Shown here: positions 8,141 to 17,112 of the stretch, piece after piece | How positions within the stretch are numbered: position 1 is the stretch's first letter | Layout: each line of letters starts with the position of its first letter | NCBI GenBank assembly: GCA_951813065.1 | Contig: CATOTH010000005.1 | Coordinates: forward strand, 124,001-188,000 | Source of the DNA: an uncultured Bryobacterales bacterium | GTDB lineage: Bacteria; Acidobacteriota; Terriglobia; Bryobacterales; UBA6623 | Reading direction: 5' to 3' | Length of the DNA: 64,000 nt | Notes under the pieces: model-generated | The model's database searches: none | What the model was told of the DNA's origin: nothing | The model's input: only the letters and a program-made list of their open reading frames with translations | Translations under genes and position numbers: made by a program

Positions 8141-9718
8141 ATGAAACTCATGCATCCATCCCTGACCGGCACGCTCGCGCTGACAGTCGCTCTCGGCTCG
8201 TGCGGGACCGCGCCGGAACCCGAATACAGGCGAATCTCTCTTCCGGACCTGCGGGACAAGATCGCCGGGGGTTGGGCCGGGCAGATGATCGGAGTCAGTT
8301 ACGGCGCCCCGACCGAGTTCCGCCATCGGGAGACGATCATCCCCGAAGACAAGCTGCCTGAATGGAATCCGGACAGGGTCGCGAACTCGATCCGCCAGGA
8401 CGACCTCTACGTGGACATGACCTTCGCACAGGTGCTTGACGACAAGGGGCTTGACGCGACAACCGAAGACTTCGGGGCCATGTTCAGGGACGCCGAGTAC
8501 CATCTCTGGCATGCGAACCTGGCAGCGCGCCGGGCCCTGAAACGCGGCGTTCCCGCCACCCTCAGCGGTACCCCCGAATACAACGCCCACGCCAACGATA
8601 TCGATTTCCAGATCGAGGCGGACTTCGTGGGACTGATGACGCCCGGGCTTCCGCAGGCGTCGAACGACCTGTGCTTCCGCGCCGGGCGGGTCATGAACCA
8701 CGGTGACGGAATCTACGGCGGGATGTTCGTGAGTTGCATGTACGCCGCAGCTTTCTTCGAGAGTGATCCCCGGAAGCTGGTAGAGGCCGGTCTGGCCTGC
8801 CTCCCGCCCCAAAGCCCTTACGCAATGCTGATCTCCGACGTGATCGAGTGGTCCGATCAGCACCCCGAAGACTGGATCACGGCCTGGAACCTCGTGGAGG
8901 AGAAGTGGAACAAGCGCGAGCCCTGCCCGGAAGGCGCAGCCAACCCGTTCAATATCGACGCCAAGCTGAACGGAGCCTATATCGCCTTGGGGATGCTCTA
9001 CGGAGAGGGGGATTTCGGAAAGACGATGAGAATTTCCACGCGTTGCGGTCAGGACTCTGACTGCAACCCCGCCAGCGCCGTCGGCATCCTCGGCGTGGTG
9101 CTCGGACTGGAAGGCATTCCCGACGAGTACAAGAGCGGCATCGAAGAGATCGCCGACGAGAAGTTCAGCTACACGAACTACTCGTTTCGGACCATCGTGG
9201 ACAGCACGGAGAAGCGCGCCATCGCGATGGCCGAGCGCCACGGGGGAAGAGTCGAAGCAGACCAGTTGATCGTCAAGGCCCAGGAGGCGGTCCCCGCGAA
9301 GCTCGAGGTCTGGGACGACTATGGCTCCCCGGTCGAACGGGTCCCGGTCACCGACGAGCGGTGGGCCTGGAAAGGCGATTGGACAGAGCGAATCTCCAAA
9401 TGGGGTCCTCAGCACACTGTCAAGACGAGCGGCACCAAGGGCTCCGAGGCAACGATCGCATTCGAAGGGACCGGCGCGATCATTTCGGGTTTCTACTTGC
9501 CCACCGGCGGTACCGCAGACATCTATCTCGACGGTGAACTGGATCGTACTGTGGATGTCTATCCGGATGAGAATCGACCGAAAGGCTGGGAATCGGTCTG
9601 GCACGACTACCGTCTGGATGACGGCCAGCACACCCTGCGCGTCGTTGTGCGTGGTGAGACCTATCCAGGCTCGGCTGGAAGCGACATCGCGCTCTCTCAT
9701 CTGGTGGTTTTTCGATAG
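8141..9718 (+). CDS. Secreted ADP-ribosylglycohydrolase-family lipoprotein
   Basis: The frame is open further upstream, but the ATG at 8141 starts a lipoprotein signal (MKLMHPSLTGTLALTVALGS then Cys), giving 525 residues. The ADP-ribosylglycohydrolase domain covers about residues 30-380: KIAGGWAGQMIGVSYGAPTE, the metal-binding acidic pair in IRQDDLYVDMTF, AKLNGAYIALGMLYGEGDF and the second metal motif GQDSDCNPASAVGILG. The last 110 residues form a beta-rich domain (GFYLPTGGTADIYLDG, DGQHTLRVVVRG) like carbohydrate-binding folds fused to secreted enzymes. The family cleaves N- or O-glycosidic bonds of ribosides. An exported enzyme next to ribokinase and a sugar permease suggests release of ribose from extracellular ribosides. 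Confidence 0.85.
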   Translation: MKLMHPSLTGTLALTVALGSCGTAPEPEYRRISLPDLRDKIAGGWAGQMIGVSYGAPTEFRHRETIIPEDKLPEWNPDRVANSIRQDDLYVDMTFAQVLDDKGLDATTEDFGAMFRDAEYHLWHANLAARRALKRGVPATLSGTPEYNAHANDIDFQIEADFVGLMTPGLPQASNDLCFRAGRVMNHGDGIYGGMFVSCMYAAAFFESDPRKLVEAGLACLPPQSPYAMLISDVIEWSDQHPEDWITAWNLVEEKWNKREPCPEGAANPFNIDAKLNGAYIALGMLYGEGDFGKTMRISTRCGQDSDCNPASAVGILGVVLGLEGIPDEYKSGIEEIADEKFSYTNYSFRTIVDSTEKRAIAMAERHGGRVEADQLIVKAQEAVPAKLEVWDDYGSPVERVPVTDERWAWKGDWTERISKWGPQHTVKTSGTKGSEATIAFEGTGAIISGFYLPTGGTADIYLDGELDRTVDVYPDENRPKGWESVWHDYRLDDGQHTLRVVVRGETYPGSAGSDIALSHLVVFR

Positions 9719-9797
9719 CCGCCCCCTGGCTGCGTGCAGGTGATGGGGTACGATAGCCCGACCGAAGCCGATGACGGTGCCCAGAAAGTGAACAGGC

Positions 9798-10736
9798 ATG
9801 GGGGAACATCCTGAGATCGTTGTGATTGGCAGCCTGAACGCCGACCTCGTTCAGAACGTCGACCGTCTGCCCAAACCGGGCGAAACCATCGTCGGTGGCA
9901 GCCTCCAAACCTTCAGCGGAGGCAAGGGAGCCAACCAAGCCTACGCCGCCGGCAGGATGGGAGCGAGCGTGTGCATGATCGGCCAGGTGGGCAGCGATGG
10001 CCTCGCCACCCTTTTGCTCGAGAGCCTGCGAGCCGCCGGGGTCAGTACAGAGTTGGTCGGCGAATCCGACTCGCCGACCGGCGCGGCCATCATCCTCGTG
10101 CTGCCCGACGGGGAGAACGTGATCGTCCTCTCGCCGGGAGCGAATGCCACCGTCACGCCTGAACTGGCCGCCGAGAGGCTGGGCGTTGTCAGGGAAGGCG
10201 GCTACATGCTGTCTCAGCTGGAGATTCCCATCGAATCGGTGGAGAAGTCACTGGCAGTTGCCAGAGAGCGGGGAGCGATCACCATTCTCGATCCCGCTCC
10301 GGCTCGGCCGCTGTCCCCCGACCTGCTGGCCAATGTCGACTTCCTGACGCCGAACGAAACCGAAACCGTGACCCTCTTGGGCGAACCCGAATTCGCGATG
10401 GACGACGATGCCAACATCGAACTCGCGGCCAGGAAGCTTCTCGCCCTCGGGCCCAGGACTGTCGTCCTCAAGCTGGGAGCACGGGGCTGCATGATCACCA
10501 CCGGGCAGGACAGCTACCGGGTATCTGGATTCAAGGTGACCGCAGTGGACACAACCGCAGCCGGGGATGTGTTCAACGCCGCCTTCGCCACTGCGCTGGC
10601 GGAGCGCCAGTCGGTTCCAGACGCGGCGAGATTCGCAAACGCCGCGGCTGCTCTGTCGGTCACCCACCCCGGCGCACAGAATTCGGTCCCTTCACGCGGA
10701 GAGGTCAATCGGTTTCTGAGCGAGGCAGGTGCTTGA
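9798..10736 (+). CDS. rbsK: Ribokinase (PfkB family)
   Basis: 312 residues, normal family length. The N-terminal PfkB signature is GSLNADLVQNVDRLPKPGET with GGKGANQA (substrate binding). The C-terminal signature is AVDTTAAGDVFNAAFA, whose last Asp is the catalytic base. LPDGENVIVLSPGANATV and DPAPARPL are typical of ribokinases rather than fructokinases. The enzyme phosphorylates D-ribose to ribose 5-phosphate with ATP in the cytoplasm. It lies 79 bp after the secreted glycohydrolase and 30 bp before a sugar permease gene, in the same direction, which fits an operon for riboside use. Confidence 0.9.
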   Translation: MGEHPEIVVIGSLNADLVQNVDRLPKPGETIVGGSLQTFSGGKGANQAYAAGRMGASVCMIGQVGSDGLATLLLESLRAAGVSTELVGESDSPTGAAIILVLPDGENVIVLSPGANATVTPELAAERLGVVREGGYMLSQLEIPIESVEKSLAVARERGAITILDPAPARPLSPDLLANVDFLTPNETETVTLLGEPEFAMDDDANIELAARKLLALGPRTVVLKLGARGCMITTGQDSYRVSGFKVTAVDTTAAGDVFNAAFATALAERQSVPDAARFANAAAALSVTHPGAQNSVPSRGEVNRFLSEAGA

Positions 10737-10766
10737 CTTCAAGCGCCACAACTCCAGGAGGTTGAA

Positions 10767-11762
10767 ATGTTTGTTGTCGAGAGCTTGGGACTGGCTATCG
10801 CCCTGTGCATAGCCACCATGATGGGCTGGGGTTCGTGGGCCAATACGCAGAAGCTGGCGGGCAAGGAAGATTGGCCCTTCGAGCTCTATTACTGGGACTA
10901 CGCGATCGGCGTGTTCCTGACCGGGATTGTGTTCGCCTTGACACTGGGCAGCTTCGGGTCGGCGGGCATGAGCGCGATGACCAACCTCGGCCAGGCGGAG
11001 GGCGGGCCGATCATGGACGCGCTGCTGAGCGGAGCGCTGTTCAACCTAGCGAACATTCTCCTGGTCGTGGCGATTGACGCCGCCGGGATGTCGCTGGCGT
11101 TCCCGGTCGGGGTCGGGCTGGCGCTGGTGATCGGCACAGTGCGGAGCTACATCCAGACACCCCAGGGAGACCCCACGCTCCTCACTTCCGGTGTCGTCTT
11201 GATCGTTGTTGCAATGGTGATGTCCGCTCTCGCGTACAGCAAGTTGCCGCCTGTAGCAGGTCGGCGCCTCGGGCGGGGCCTGCTCTTCGCCGTGATTGCG
11301 GGCTGCCTGATGGGATCGTTCTATCCGATGCTGGTCCGCTCGATCTCGCCCGACTTCCGCTCAGCGGCAATCGAGTCCGGCTTTCTTACGCCCTACACGG
11401 CCCTGCTGTACTTCGGCATCGGCCTCCTCCTGAGCAACTTTGTCATCAACACCGTCTTCATGAAGGCGGGAGGCAAGACCTATTCGGGGTATTTCGGTGG
11501 AAGCGCGAGACTCCATTCGCTCGGAGTCCTGGGAGGCCTGATCTGGATGGTGGCTCTCGGTCTGAACGTGATCGCGTCGGGCGTGGCTGGCCCGGCCATC
11601 TCATACGCCCTCGGCCAAGGAGCCACCCTGGTCGCGGCGGTCTGGGGGGTGCTGATCTGGAGAGAATTCAAGAGCGCTCCCAGGAGCGCCACCCCATTCA
11701 TCGTGCTGATGTTCCTCGGCTACACGAGCGGGCTGACCTTGATCGGAATCGCTACTCTGTAG
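10767..11762 (+). CDS. GRP/DMT-type sugar permease (ribose or nucleoside uptake likely)
   Basis: 331 residues with about ten hydrophobic helices. The N-terminus contains MMGWGSWANTQKLAGK and FELYYWDYAIGVFL, characteristic of the glucose/ribose porter (GRP) and related rhamnose/ureide permease branch of the drug/metabolite transporter superfamily. Two five-helix halves are recognisable. An AGGAGG-type ribosome site (CCAGGAGGTTGAA) precedes the ATG by 7 bases. Position between rbsK and a second secreted glycohydrolase makes ribose the best substrate guess. That substrate is inferred from context. Confidence 0.8.
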   Translation: MFVVESLGLAIALCIATMMGWGSWANTQKLAGKEDWPFELYYWDYAIGVFLTGIVFALTLGSFGSAGMSAMTNLGQAEGGPIMDALLSGALFNLANILLVVAIDAAGMSLAFPVGVGLALVIGTVRSYIQTPQGDPTLLTSGVVLIVVAMVMSALAYSKLPPVAGRRLGRGLLFAVIAGCLMGSFYPMLVRSISPDFRSAAIESGFLTPYTALLYFGIGLLLSNFVINTVFMKAGGKTYSGYFGGSARLHSLGVLGGLIWMVALGLNVIASGVAGPAISYALGQGATLVAAVWGVLIWREFKSAPRSATPFIVLMFLGYTSGLTLIGIATL

Positions 11763-11815
11763 GACGCCGCGTTCTATGACGCGGCACCCACCGGGCGAAA
11801 CGAGAGGAATCGAGA

Positions 11816-13087
11816 ATGAAGCGAATGATTCATTGCATGACCGTTGCGGCGCTGGCGCTGGCTCCGCTGGCGGTCGCCGACGGCCTCAGAGCCGAGGAAC
11901 GAGTGATCAGTCACGACGACTTGATCGACAAACTGTCGGGTTTCTGGATCGGCCAGCTCCTCGGGAACTACATCGGTTTTCCGTTCGAGAACAGGTATGT
12001 CGAAGAGCCGTTGCCGATCTTCGTGGACCGCATCTACACCGCCAACTATGACGGCGAACCCGCGCTCATGATCAATGTCAGAGACCGGCGGGGACACATA
12101 CCGATCATGGCCAGCGCCCTGCAGGGGGCTTTCAGCGACGACGACACCGACATCGAGTTCATCACCTTGCATGCCGTGGAGAAATACGGCTTGGACATCA
12201 CGTATCCCGAGATTACCCAGATGTGGAAGACCCATATCAATAACTTCATCTATGTCGCGAACCGGGAAGCCCGCAGCTTGATGGACAAGGGCCTGGTCGC
12301 ACCCGACACGGGTCGCAAGGAGAACAACAGCAATTGGTTCCAGATCGATTCACAGCTGGTCAACGAGATCTGGAGCGCGTTCTATCCCGGCATGACGAAG
12401 CAAGCGGCAGGGCGCGCGCTGTGGGGGGCTCGCATTACCAACGACGACTGGGGAACCCACCCGACCATCGCCTACGGGGCCATGATTAGTGCGGCGTTCT
12501 TCGAAAAGGACGTCCAGATGCTGGTCGAAATCGGCATCGAAGCCGTGCCCAGCGAGGGGCCCTTCGCCGAGGGCATTCGTGACGTCGTCCAATGGCATTC
12601 CGATCACGACGACTGGCGTGACACCCGCAAATTGATCCACGACAAGTATTACGCCTACAAGAAGGGGTCCTACGAGGCTCCCGTGAGCAGGGTCTCCTCG
12701 CTGGTCAACGGGCTGGCGGGAGTCATGGCCGTGCTATACGGCGAGGGCGACTTCATGAAGACGGTGGGCATCGCCACCTCGGCCGGTTACGATTGCGACA
12801 ACCAGGCAGCAACGACCGGCGGCCTGATCGGCGTTCTGAACGGCTTGAGCGGTATGGGCGAAGCGGCGATCGCACACTCGGTGAGCCTGCCCACGCGGGG
12901 AAGATGGACTGAACCCTTCAACAATTCGTACGTCAATATCACGCGCGAAGAAGTACGGTTGCGGACCCCGATCAGCGAAATCGTACAGCGCATTGCCGCC
13001 ATCGCCAAGACTGCCATTCTCGAGAACGGCGGGCGGATGGAAATTCGCGATGGTGACGTCGTCTACATCATCAATTCCGATTTCTGA
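11816..13087 (+). CDS. Second secreted ADP-ribosylglycohydrolase-family protein
   Basis: 423 residues. Residues 1-25 form a signal peptide (MTVAALALAPLAVADGLRAE) without a lipobox, so it is probably periplasmic or released. The domain shows GFWIGQLLGNYIGFPFENR, the acidic metal motif AFSDDDTDIEFITL, GMTKQAAGRALWGARITNDD, GLAGVMAVLYGEGDFMKT and the C-terminal SAGYDCDNQAATTGGLIG. It is only distantly similar to the first copy at 8141-9718 and lacks the C-terminal beta domain. It follows the permease by 53 bp on the same strand. Two non-identical secreted enzymes in one cluster suggest different riboside substrates. Confidence 0.85.
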   Translation: MKRMIHCMTVAALALAPLAVADGLRAEERVISHDDLIDKLSGFWIGQLLGNYIGFPFENRYVEEPLPIFVDRIYTANYDGEPALMINVRDRRGHIPIMASALQGAFSDDDTDIEFITLHAVEKYGLDITYPEITQMWKTHINNFIYVANREARSLMDKGLVAPDTGRKENNSNWFQIDSQLVNEIWSAFYPGMTKQAAGRALWGARITNDDWGTHPTIAYGAMISAAFFEKDVQMLVEIGIEAVPSEGPFAEGIRDVVQWHSDHDDWRDTRKLIHDKYYAYKKGSYEAPVSRVSSLVNGLAGVMAVLYGEGDFMKTVGIATSAGYDCDNQAATTGGLIGVLNGLSGMGEAAIAHSVSLPTRGRWTEPFNNSYVNITREEVRLRTPISEIVQRIAAIAKTAILENGGRMEIRDGDVVYIINSDF

Positions 13088-13367
13088 GTCGCGACCGGTA
13101 AGGTTGGGCTGGACCCCGGACCCAAGGCACCTGCCGTAGGCGGCCGACCGCATTCGGTAGCCCTGTGCTCCTCGCTGGGAGAAGGACGTTTCCGGGCATG
13201 TCGACGAGCCGCAAGTTCCACCCCAGGATCACGCCGAGAACCGTTCTGAGCCTGCTCCGGCTGAAGGCATCGGCCTGAACGATGAGGATCGGACGCGGAA
13301 ATCCGGACTCGGAGCCACGCGGTTCATCGAGGCATGCCCACCACCCATCGCGCCGCGAGCCTACCAT
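13071..13367 (-). pseudogene. MazF/PemK-like toxin remnant
   Basis: Residues 1-71 (13155-13367) match MazF-family endoribonucleases: WWACLDEPRGSESGFPRPIL, then VQADAFSRSRLRTVLGVIL and NLRLVDMPGNVLLPARSTGL. The usual remainder (after STGLP, about 40 residues containing the SQ..T.DK helix) is missing, and the frame runs on as unrelated sequence into the 3' end of the neighbouring hydrolase gene. No antitoxin frame is evident upstream (13368-13520). This is a truncated, probably inactive toxin. Confidence 0.6.
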
Positions 13368-13980
13368 TCTCCGGTACCGACGCTGCGGGGCTGGTGGCAA
13401 CGCCAGAGACAGATGGCCGCTCTACCGCTCTAGCTCACCTGCTACCCGAACCATTCAGTGACAGTCAGGAACGTGCTGCAACGTTGGCAGGCTTTAATTT
13501 AGTTCCAGTCAAGATTCGCGATGGCTGGAAGACTGAGACTGATGCTGGCAACGCTGGCGCTAGGACTCGCCCAAGGGTGTTTCACCATCGACGCTCCCTT
13601 GCCGAATCCGACCCCAGTGCCACCGCCCCGGCTGCCGCCCACACAGCCTGGCTTCCAGGACGTAGGGAATGCGGGTCAACCAGACCTGGGCGCTAGTGTT
13701 CGAAACCGCTGAAGCGGGTGTGCGGGCTTCACTGGGCTCGAATGGGCGTTGCGTCGTGCTGTCCCTCGGACGCCGGCGTAGATCTCGTTTGTGGGCCGAC
13801 AATTGTGCGGTCTTGCTGAAGCTGATCTCGACAAGGCAGCGGAATCAGGCACGGGAAGCTCCGATCGCGATCCTGAGGCGGTAACGTTCAAGCGGATTCG
13901 AACGCTCTTACACCATGGGCTTGATGGCTCGCGTCCACAACCAGTGGGGCTGCCGGCGGGCCGGGAGGGCCTCCCGGCAA
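13368..13980. other. Stretch with at most one doubtful small lipoprotein gene
   Basis: A 63-codon plus-strand frame at 13521-13712 begins with a plausible lipoprotein signal (MLATLALGLAQGC) followed by a Pro-rich tail. It has no relatives that I can name and may be a scrap. A hairpin with 8-bp arms (GCCGGGAG / CTCCCGGC, 3-base loop) lies at about 13960-13979, without a T run, beside the IS21-like end that follows. Nothing else is seen. Confidence 0.3.
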
Positions 13981-14036
13981 ATGTGTGCAATTTTCGTCTG
14001 TCACAAGTGCGCAATTTCCGTCTGCCAGTGACAGAG
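13981..14036 (-). repeat. IS21-like terminal sequence (site 1)
   Basis: Read on the minus strand it begins TGTCACTGGCAGACGGAAAT and contains two related units about 23 bases apart (CAGACGGAAATTGCGCA and CAGACGAAAATTGCACA). IS21-family ends carry such multiple terminal repeats and start with TG. A similar sequence in the same orientation and with the same spacing lies at 26532-26587. No istA/istB gene is present near either copy. The family assignment is from memory of end structure. Confidence 0.45.
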
Positions 14037-14068
14037 CAAGAATTTCATGGGCAATAGGTGCCAGTAAT

Positions 14069-14875
14069 ATGCCCGACCAAGACTCAAGAATCATCAGACC
14101 CACCCGTCGCGAGGCGCTCATCGCAGGTGGGACCGCGTTCGGAACTCTCGCCGCTGGGCCGGACTTCTCTCGGGCCGCCGAGTGCCTGTTGACCTCGACG
14201 CAAGTCGACGGGCCGTATCACATCCAGGGCGCGGACGACCGCCGCGATGTCCGTTCCGGCAAGGCTGGTACAGACCTGGTGTTGCGAATGCAGGTCGTCG
14301 ACGCCGGGGCCTGCGAGGCGATTCCCGCAGTCAGAGCCGAAATCTGGTCTTGCGATGCTCAGGGCAACTACAGCGGTCATCCCGATGTCGACCCGAACGT
14401 GCCTCCTGTTCCCGGCGGAGCACACGGTCGCGCCGGAGGCGGCGGCGCAGCACCCGGCGGACAAGCACGGCGAGGGGGCGGGATGGGCGGCCATCGGGAA
14501 CCAACCGGCCCGAAGCGATTCCTACGGGGCTCACAGACGGCCAATCGCCAGGGCGCGGTCGAGTTTCTGACCATCTACCCTGGCTGGTACAACCCGCGCG
14601 CCGTTCATGTGCACGTGAAGGTGCACTTCGGCGGCCAGGAGCTGCTGACGACTCAGATTTATTTCCCCGATGATTTGACCGACACGATTCATCAGACCGA
14701 GGCCTACAAATCGCGCTACCCGACGCCCATCCGGAACTCCAACGACCGAGTCAAGTACTGGGGAACGGGCGGCAATGAGCCCGTCGGAATCTTTCCCACG
14801 ATGACAACTGAAGGCGACACGCAAGTGGGCACAATCACCATCGGAGTCAAGCGCGCCTGGGAATCTCGGAGGTAA
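14069..14875 (+). CDS. Intradiol ring-cleavage dioxygenase-like protein, Tat-exported
   Basis: 268 residues from the ATG at 14069; the frame is open further upstream, but that part lies inside the repeat. The N-terminus has a twin-arginine-type signal (PTRREALIAGGTAFGTLAAG). The core matches intradiol dioxygenases: STQVDGPYHIQG (substrate entry), AEIWSCDAQGNYSG, then YPGWYNPRAVHVHVKVHFGG, which carries the iron-ligand Tyr and His residues. A Gly/Pro-rich insertion sits at residues 110-150. These non-haem Fe(III) enzymes open catechol rings; exported relatives of unknown substrate are common. The stop codon TAA lies inside the IS66 terminus (GTAAGC), so the native C-terminus may have been altered by insertion. 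Confidence 0.75.
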   Translation: MPDQDSRIIRPTRREALIAGGTAFGTLAAGPDFSRAAECLLTSTQVDGPYHIQGADDRRDVRSGKAGTDLVLRMQVVDAGACEAIPAVRAEIWSCDAQGNYSGHPDVDPNVPPVPGGAHGRAGGGGAAPGGQARRGGGMGGHREPTGPKRFLRGSQTANRQGAVEFLTIYPGWYNPRAVHVHVKVHFGGQELLTTQIYFPDDLTDTIHQTEAYKSRYPTPIRNSNDRVKYWGTGGNEPVGIFPTMTTEGDTQVGTITIGVKRAWESRR

Positions 14876-15343
14876 GCATCAGTGTGGGGGCGCAAGTTTG
14901 GTAGGGGCGTAGCGCAATTGGGCCGGATGGGCTGGGCTCAAGGCGTGAGCTAGGCTGCCGATGGGAGGGTCGTGGGAGACTCCTCGGCGGTGGCCGTAGC
15001 GGGGCGCTGGCTAGTTGCCAGCCGACGGGCGGCCGGCGGAGTTCTTGCTGGCGCTGCTCGTCCATCCGCCAGGGCAGCCAAGGGTCCAGCTCCTGGGGCG
15101 GCTCTCCGCGGTGACGGGCGCAGGCTCCGAGATAGTCCAGCACCCAGGTGTACGGATTCAGGCCGTTCAGGCGTACCGTTGCGAGCACACCGAACTGCAG
15201 CCCCGTCATGCTCGCTCCTTGCGGCCCGCCCGATCCGAAACTGGTGTAGCGAGCGATGACCGGGCCTCGCAGAACGCGTTCGCAAGCGTTGTTGTCGAGC
15301 GGCGCTCGGGGGTCGCGCAGGAAACCCCCAGGCCTTCCCGGTG
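14872..15343 (-). mobile_element. IS66-family remnant, copy 1 (transposase C-terminus only)
   Basis: The outer end begins GTAAGCATCAGTG, the 5'-GTAA terminus typical of IS66 elements. Minus-strand translation gives the C-terminal part of an IS66 transposase: RDPRAPLDNNACERVLRGPV, then GSGGPQGASMTGLQFGVLAT and YTWVLDYLGACARH. Similarity to copy 2 (17113-17591) is high and stops at 15343, where copy 1 is truncated. The two copies are in direct orientation with the rhlE-like gene between them. Confidence 0.75.
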
Positions 15344-15462
15344 CCCACGATGAGAACGCCCGGGGCGGCCCGCTCATGCGGCGTTCGGGGAAGATTGTGA
15401 GGCCACGACCCGTACTCAGTAGCAACCCCTGCGAAGCAATGCGTCGGCGGACTTGGTTCTCG

Positions 15463-16680
15463 CTAGGCTGCTCGCTTCCGGCGCGGGGCCCTTCTGGCTC
15501 GTATCGCGGCGATGTGCTTGGCCCGAGGCACCTCCAGTGGCCCCTCGGCGCTGGAGGTCGCATAGGAGAAGCCCTCCAAGCGCTCCCTTGGGATCTTGGA
15601 TCCGACGGCGCGCTCGATCTGGCCGACGTTGGACTCCTCCTCCGGGGCCACGAGTGTGATGGCGTTTCCGGTCAACTCCGCACGGCCGGTGCGCCCCACT
15701 CTGTGGATGTAGTCCTCCGGTACGTTAGGGACGTCGAAGTTCACCACATGTCCCAAGGCTTCGACGTCGATCCCCCGCGCAGCGATGTCCGTGGCCACGA
15801 GCACCCGGTACTTCCCTGCCTTGAATCCAGCGAGCGCCTTGGTGCGCTGCGGCTGTGACCGGTTTCCATGGATGCGCTCGGCGGCGATACCGTTTCGGAC
15901 CAGCAGCTTGCACACCCGGTCCGCCCGGTGCTTGGTCCGGGTGAAGACCAGCGCGTCGTCGATGCGGCCGTCCTTCAGGCATTCCACAAGGAGCGCCCCT
16001 TTGCGCTTGCCGGGCACCGGATAGAGTGCCTGGGACACGCCTGCGGCCGGAGCAGCTCGGCGCTGAAGCGAGATCTTCACCGGATTCCGGAGGATCTCAC
16101 GGGTGAGAACCTCGATCGGCCGCGGCATGGTGGCGCTGAAGAAGAACGTCTGCTTGGGTTTGGGCACGTGCCGAAGCACGCGCCGGATGTCAGGCAGGAA
16201 GCCCATGTCCAGCATGCGATCCGCCTCGTCTAGAACTAGGTACTGCAGTCCAGATAGGGGCGAGTGCCCTTGCTGGAAGTGATCGAGCAGGCGCCCCGGC
16301 GTGGCGATGATTACGTCGACGCCTCGCCGAAACGCCGTCACCTGCGGACCCATTCCCACGCCGCCGTAGACGGCCGCGGCCTTGATTCCTGTATAGCGCG
16401 CCAACGCCCGCAGATCCTCTAGGAGTTGCAGGGCCAACTCCCGGGTGGGTGCCAGGACCAGGGCCCGTGTGGTGCCCCGGGGTAGATCCACGAGCCGGTG
16501 CAAGATGGGGAGCAGGAAAGCGGCGGTCTTGCCGCTTCCCGTGGCGGCGCTGGCGAGAAGATCCCGCCCTTCGAGGCCCGGAGGGATCGCGTGCGATTGA
16601 ATGGGCGTTGGGGTGGTGAACCCCAGCTCGTCGACGCCCTTCAAGAGAGTCGGATGCAATTCGATGGCAGAGAAAGACAC
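15463..16680 (-). CDS. rhlE: DEAD-box RNA helicase, RhlE type
   Basis: 405 residues. All helicase motifs are present in order: Q motif (FTTPTPIQSHAIP), motif I ATGSGKTAAF, Ia APTRELALQ, Ib TPGRLLDHF, II LDEADRMLD, III FSATMP, IV DDALVFTRTKH, V VLVATDIAARGID and VI YIHRVGRTGR. The C-terminal tail is short and basic (RARRAPRRKRAA), as in RhlE. The enzyme unwinds short RNA duplexes with ATP in ribosome assembly and RNA turnover. It has no operon partner and is bounded on both sides by IS66-derived direct repeats (14872-15343 and 17113-18401). Confidence 0.92.
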   Translation of the reverse strand: MSFSAIELHPTLLKGVDELGFTTPTPIQSHAIPPGLEGRDLLASAATGSGKTAAFLLPILHRLVDLPRGTTRALVLAPTRELALQLLEDLRALARYTGIKAAAVYGGVGMGPQVTAFRRGVDVIIATPGRLLDHFQQGHSPLSGLQYLVLDEADRMLDMGFLPDIRRVLRHVPKPKQTFFFSATMPRPIEVLTREILRNPVKISLQRRAAPAAGVSQALYPVPGKRKGALLVECLKDGRIDDALVFTRTKHRADRVCKLLVRNGIAAERIHGNRSQPQRTKALAGFKAGKYRVLVATDIAARGIDVEALGHVVNFDVPNVPEDYIHRVGRTGRAELTGNAITLVAPEEESNVGQIERAVGSKIPRERLEGFSYATSSAEGPLEVPRAKHIAAIRARRAPRRKRAA

Positions 16681-17112
16681 AGGTGTTCCTATTGCGGGGG
16701 TGCTCAGCAGGCCGGCTGGAAAGGCCGTCCCGAGAGGTCAGAGCAGAGTCTTGGAGCGAGTGTTGCCCCCGACCCGAGGGGGCTAGGTCGGCTCCCGGTG
16801 GGCGAAGTGTGGCGGGAGCGAGCTGCAAGTGTGAGGACAGGGGTGGCCATTGGTCAATTACGTGGCGGGCACGCTCCCCCGACCCCCATTAGCTTTCCTC
16901 CACGGTGGAGGAACTGCCGGAAGGCTGCTCAGGTCACCCTGACGGTGGGACAGTGATGAGACGGGCCGCTTCCTTCGTTAGCTTGGCGACCATGCGGGTC
17001 GCCGGTTTCCAAATGAATGACGACGCAAAGCGGAAGCGCCAACCTGTTATTGTCGCACACATTCTCCGCAAACGGAGGTGCTAGCGTATGTTTGACATCG
17101 TCGCTCTTAGCT
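16681..17112. other. Intergenic stretch upstream of the helicase gene
   Basis: About 430 bases between the helicase start and the second IS66 copy. No frame with a recognisable domain is present on either strand. It presumably contains the helicase promoter and a leader, but I see no clear -35/-10 pair. Nothing else is seen. Confidence 0.4.

Noticed and set aside
13481..13520. Possible tRNA-like or promoter sequence in the low-GC segment
   Set aside because: No cloverleaf could be folded and no -35/-10 pair fits with a downstream gene.
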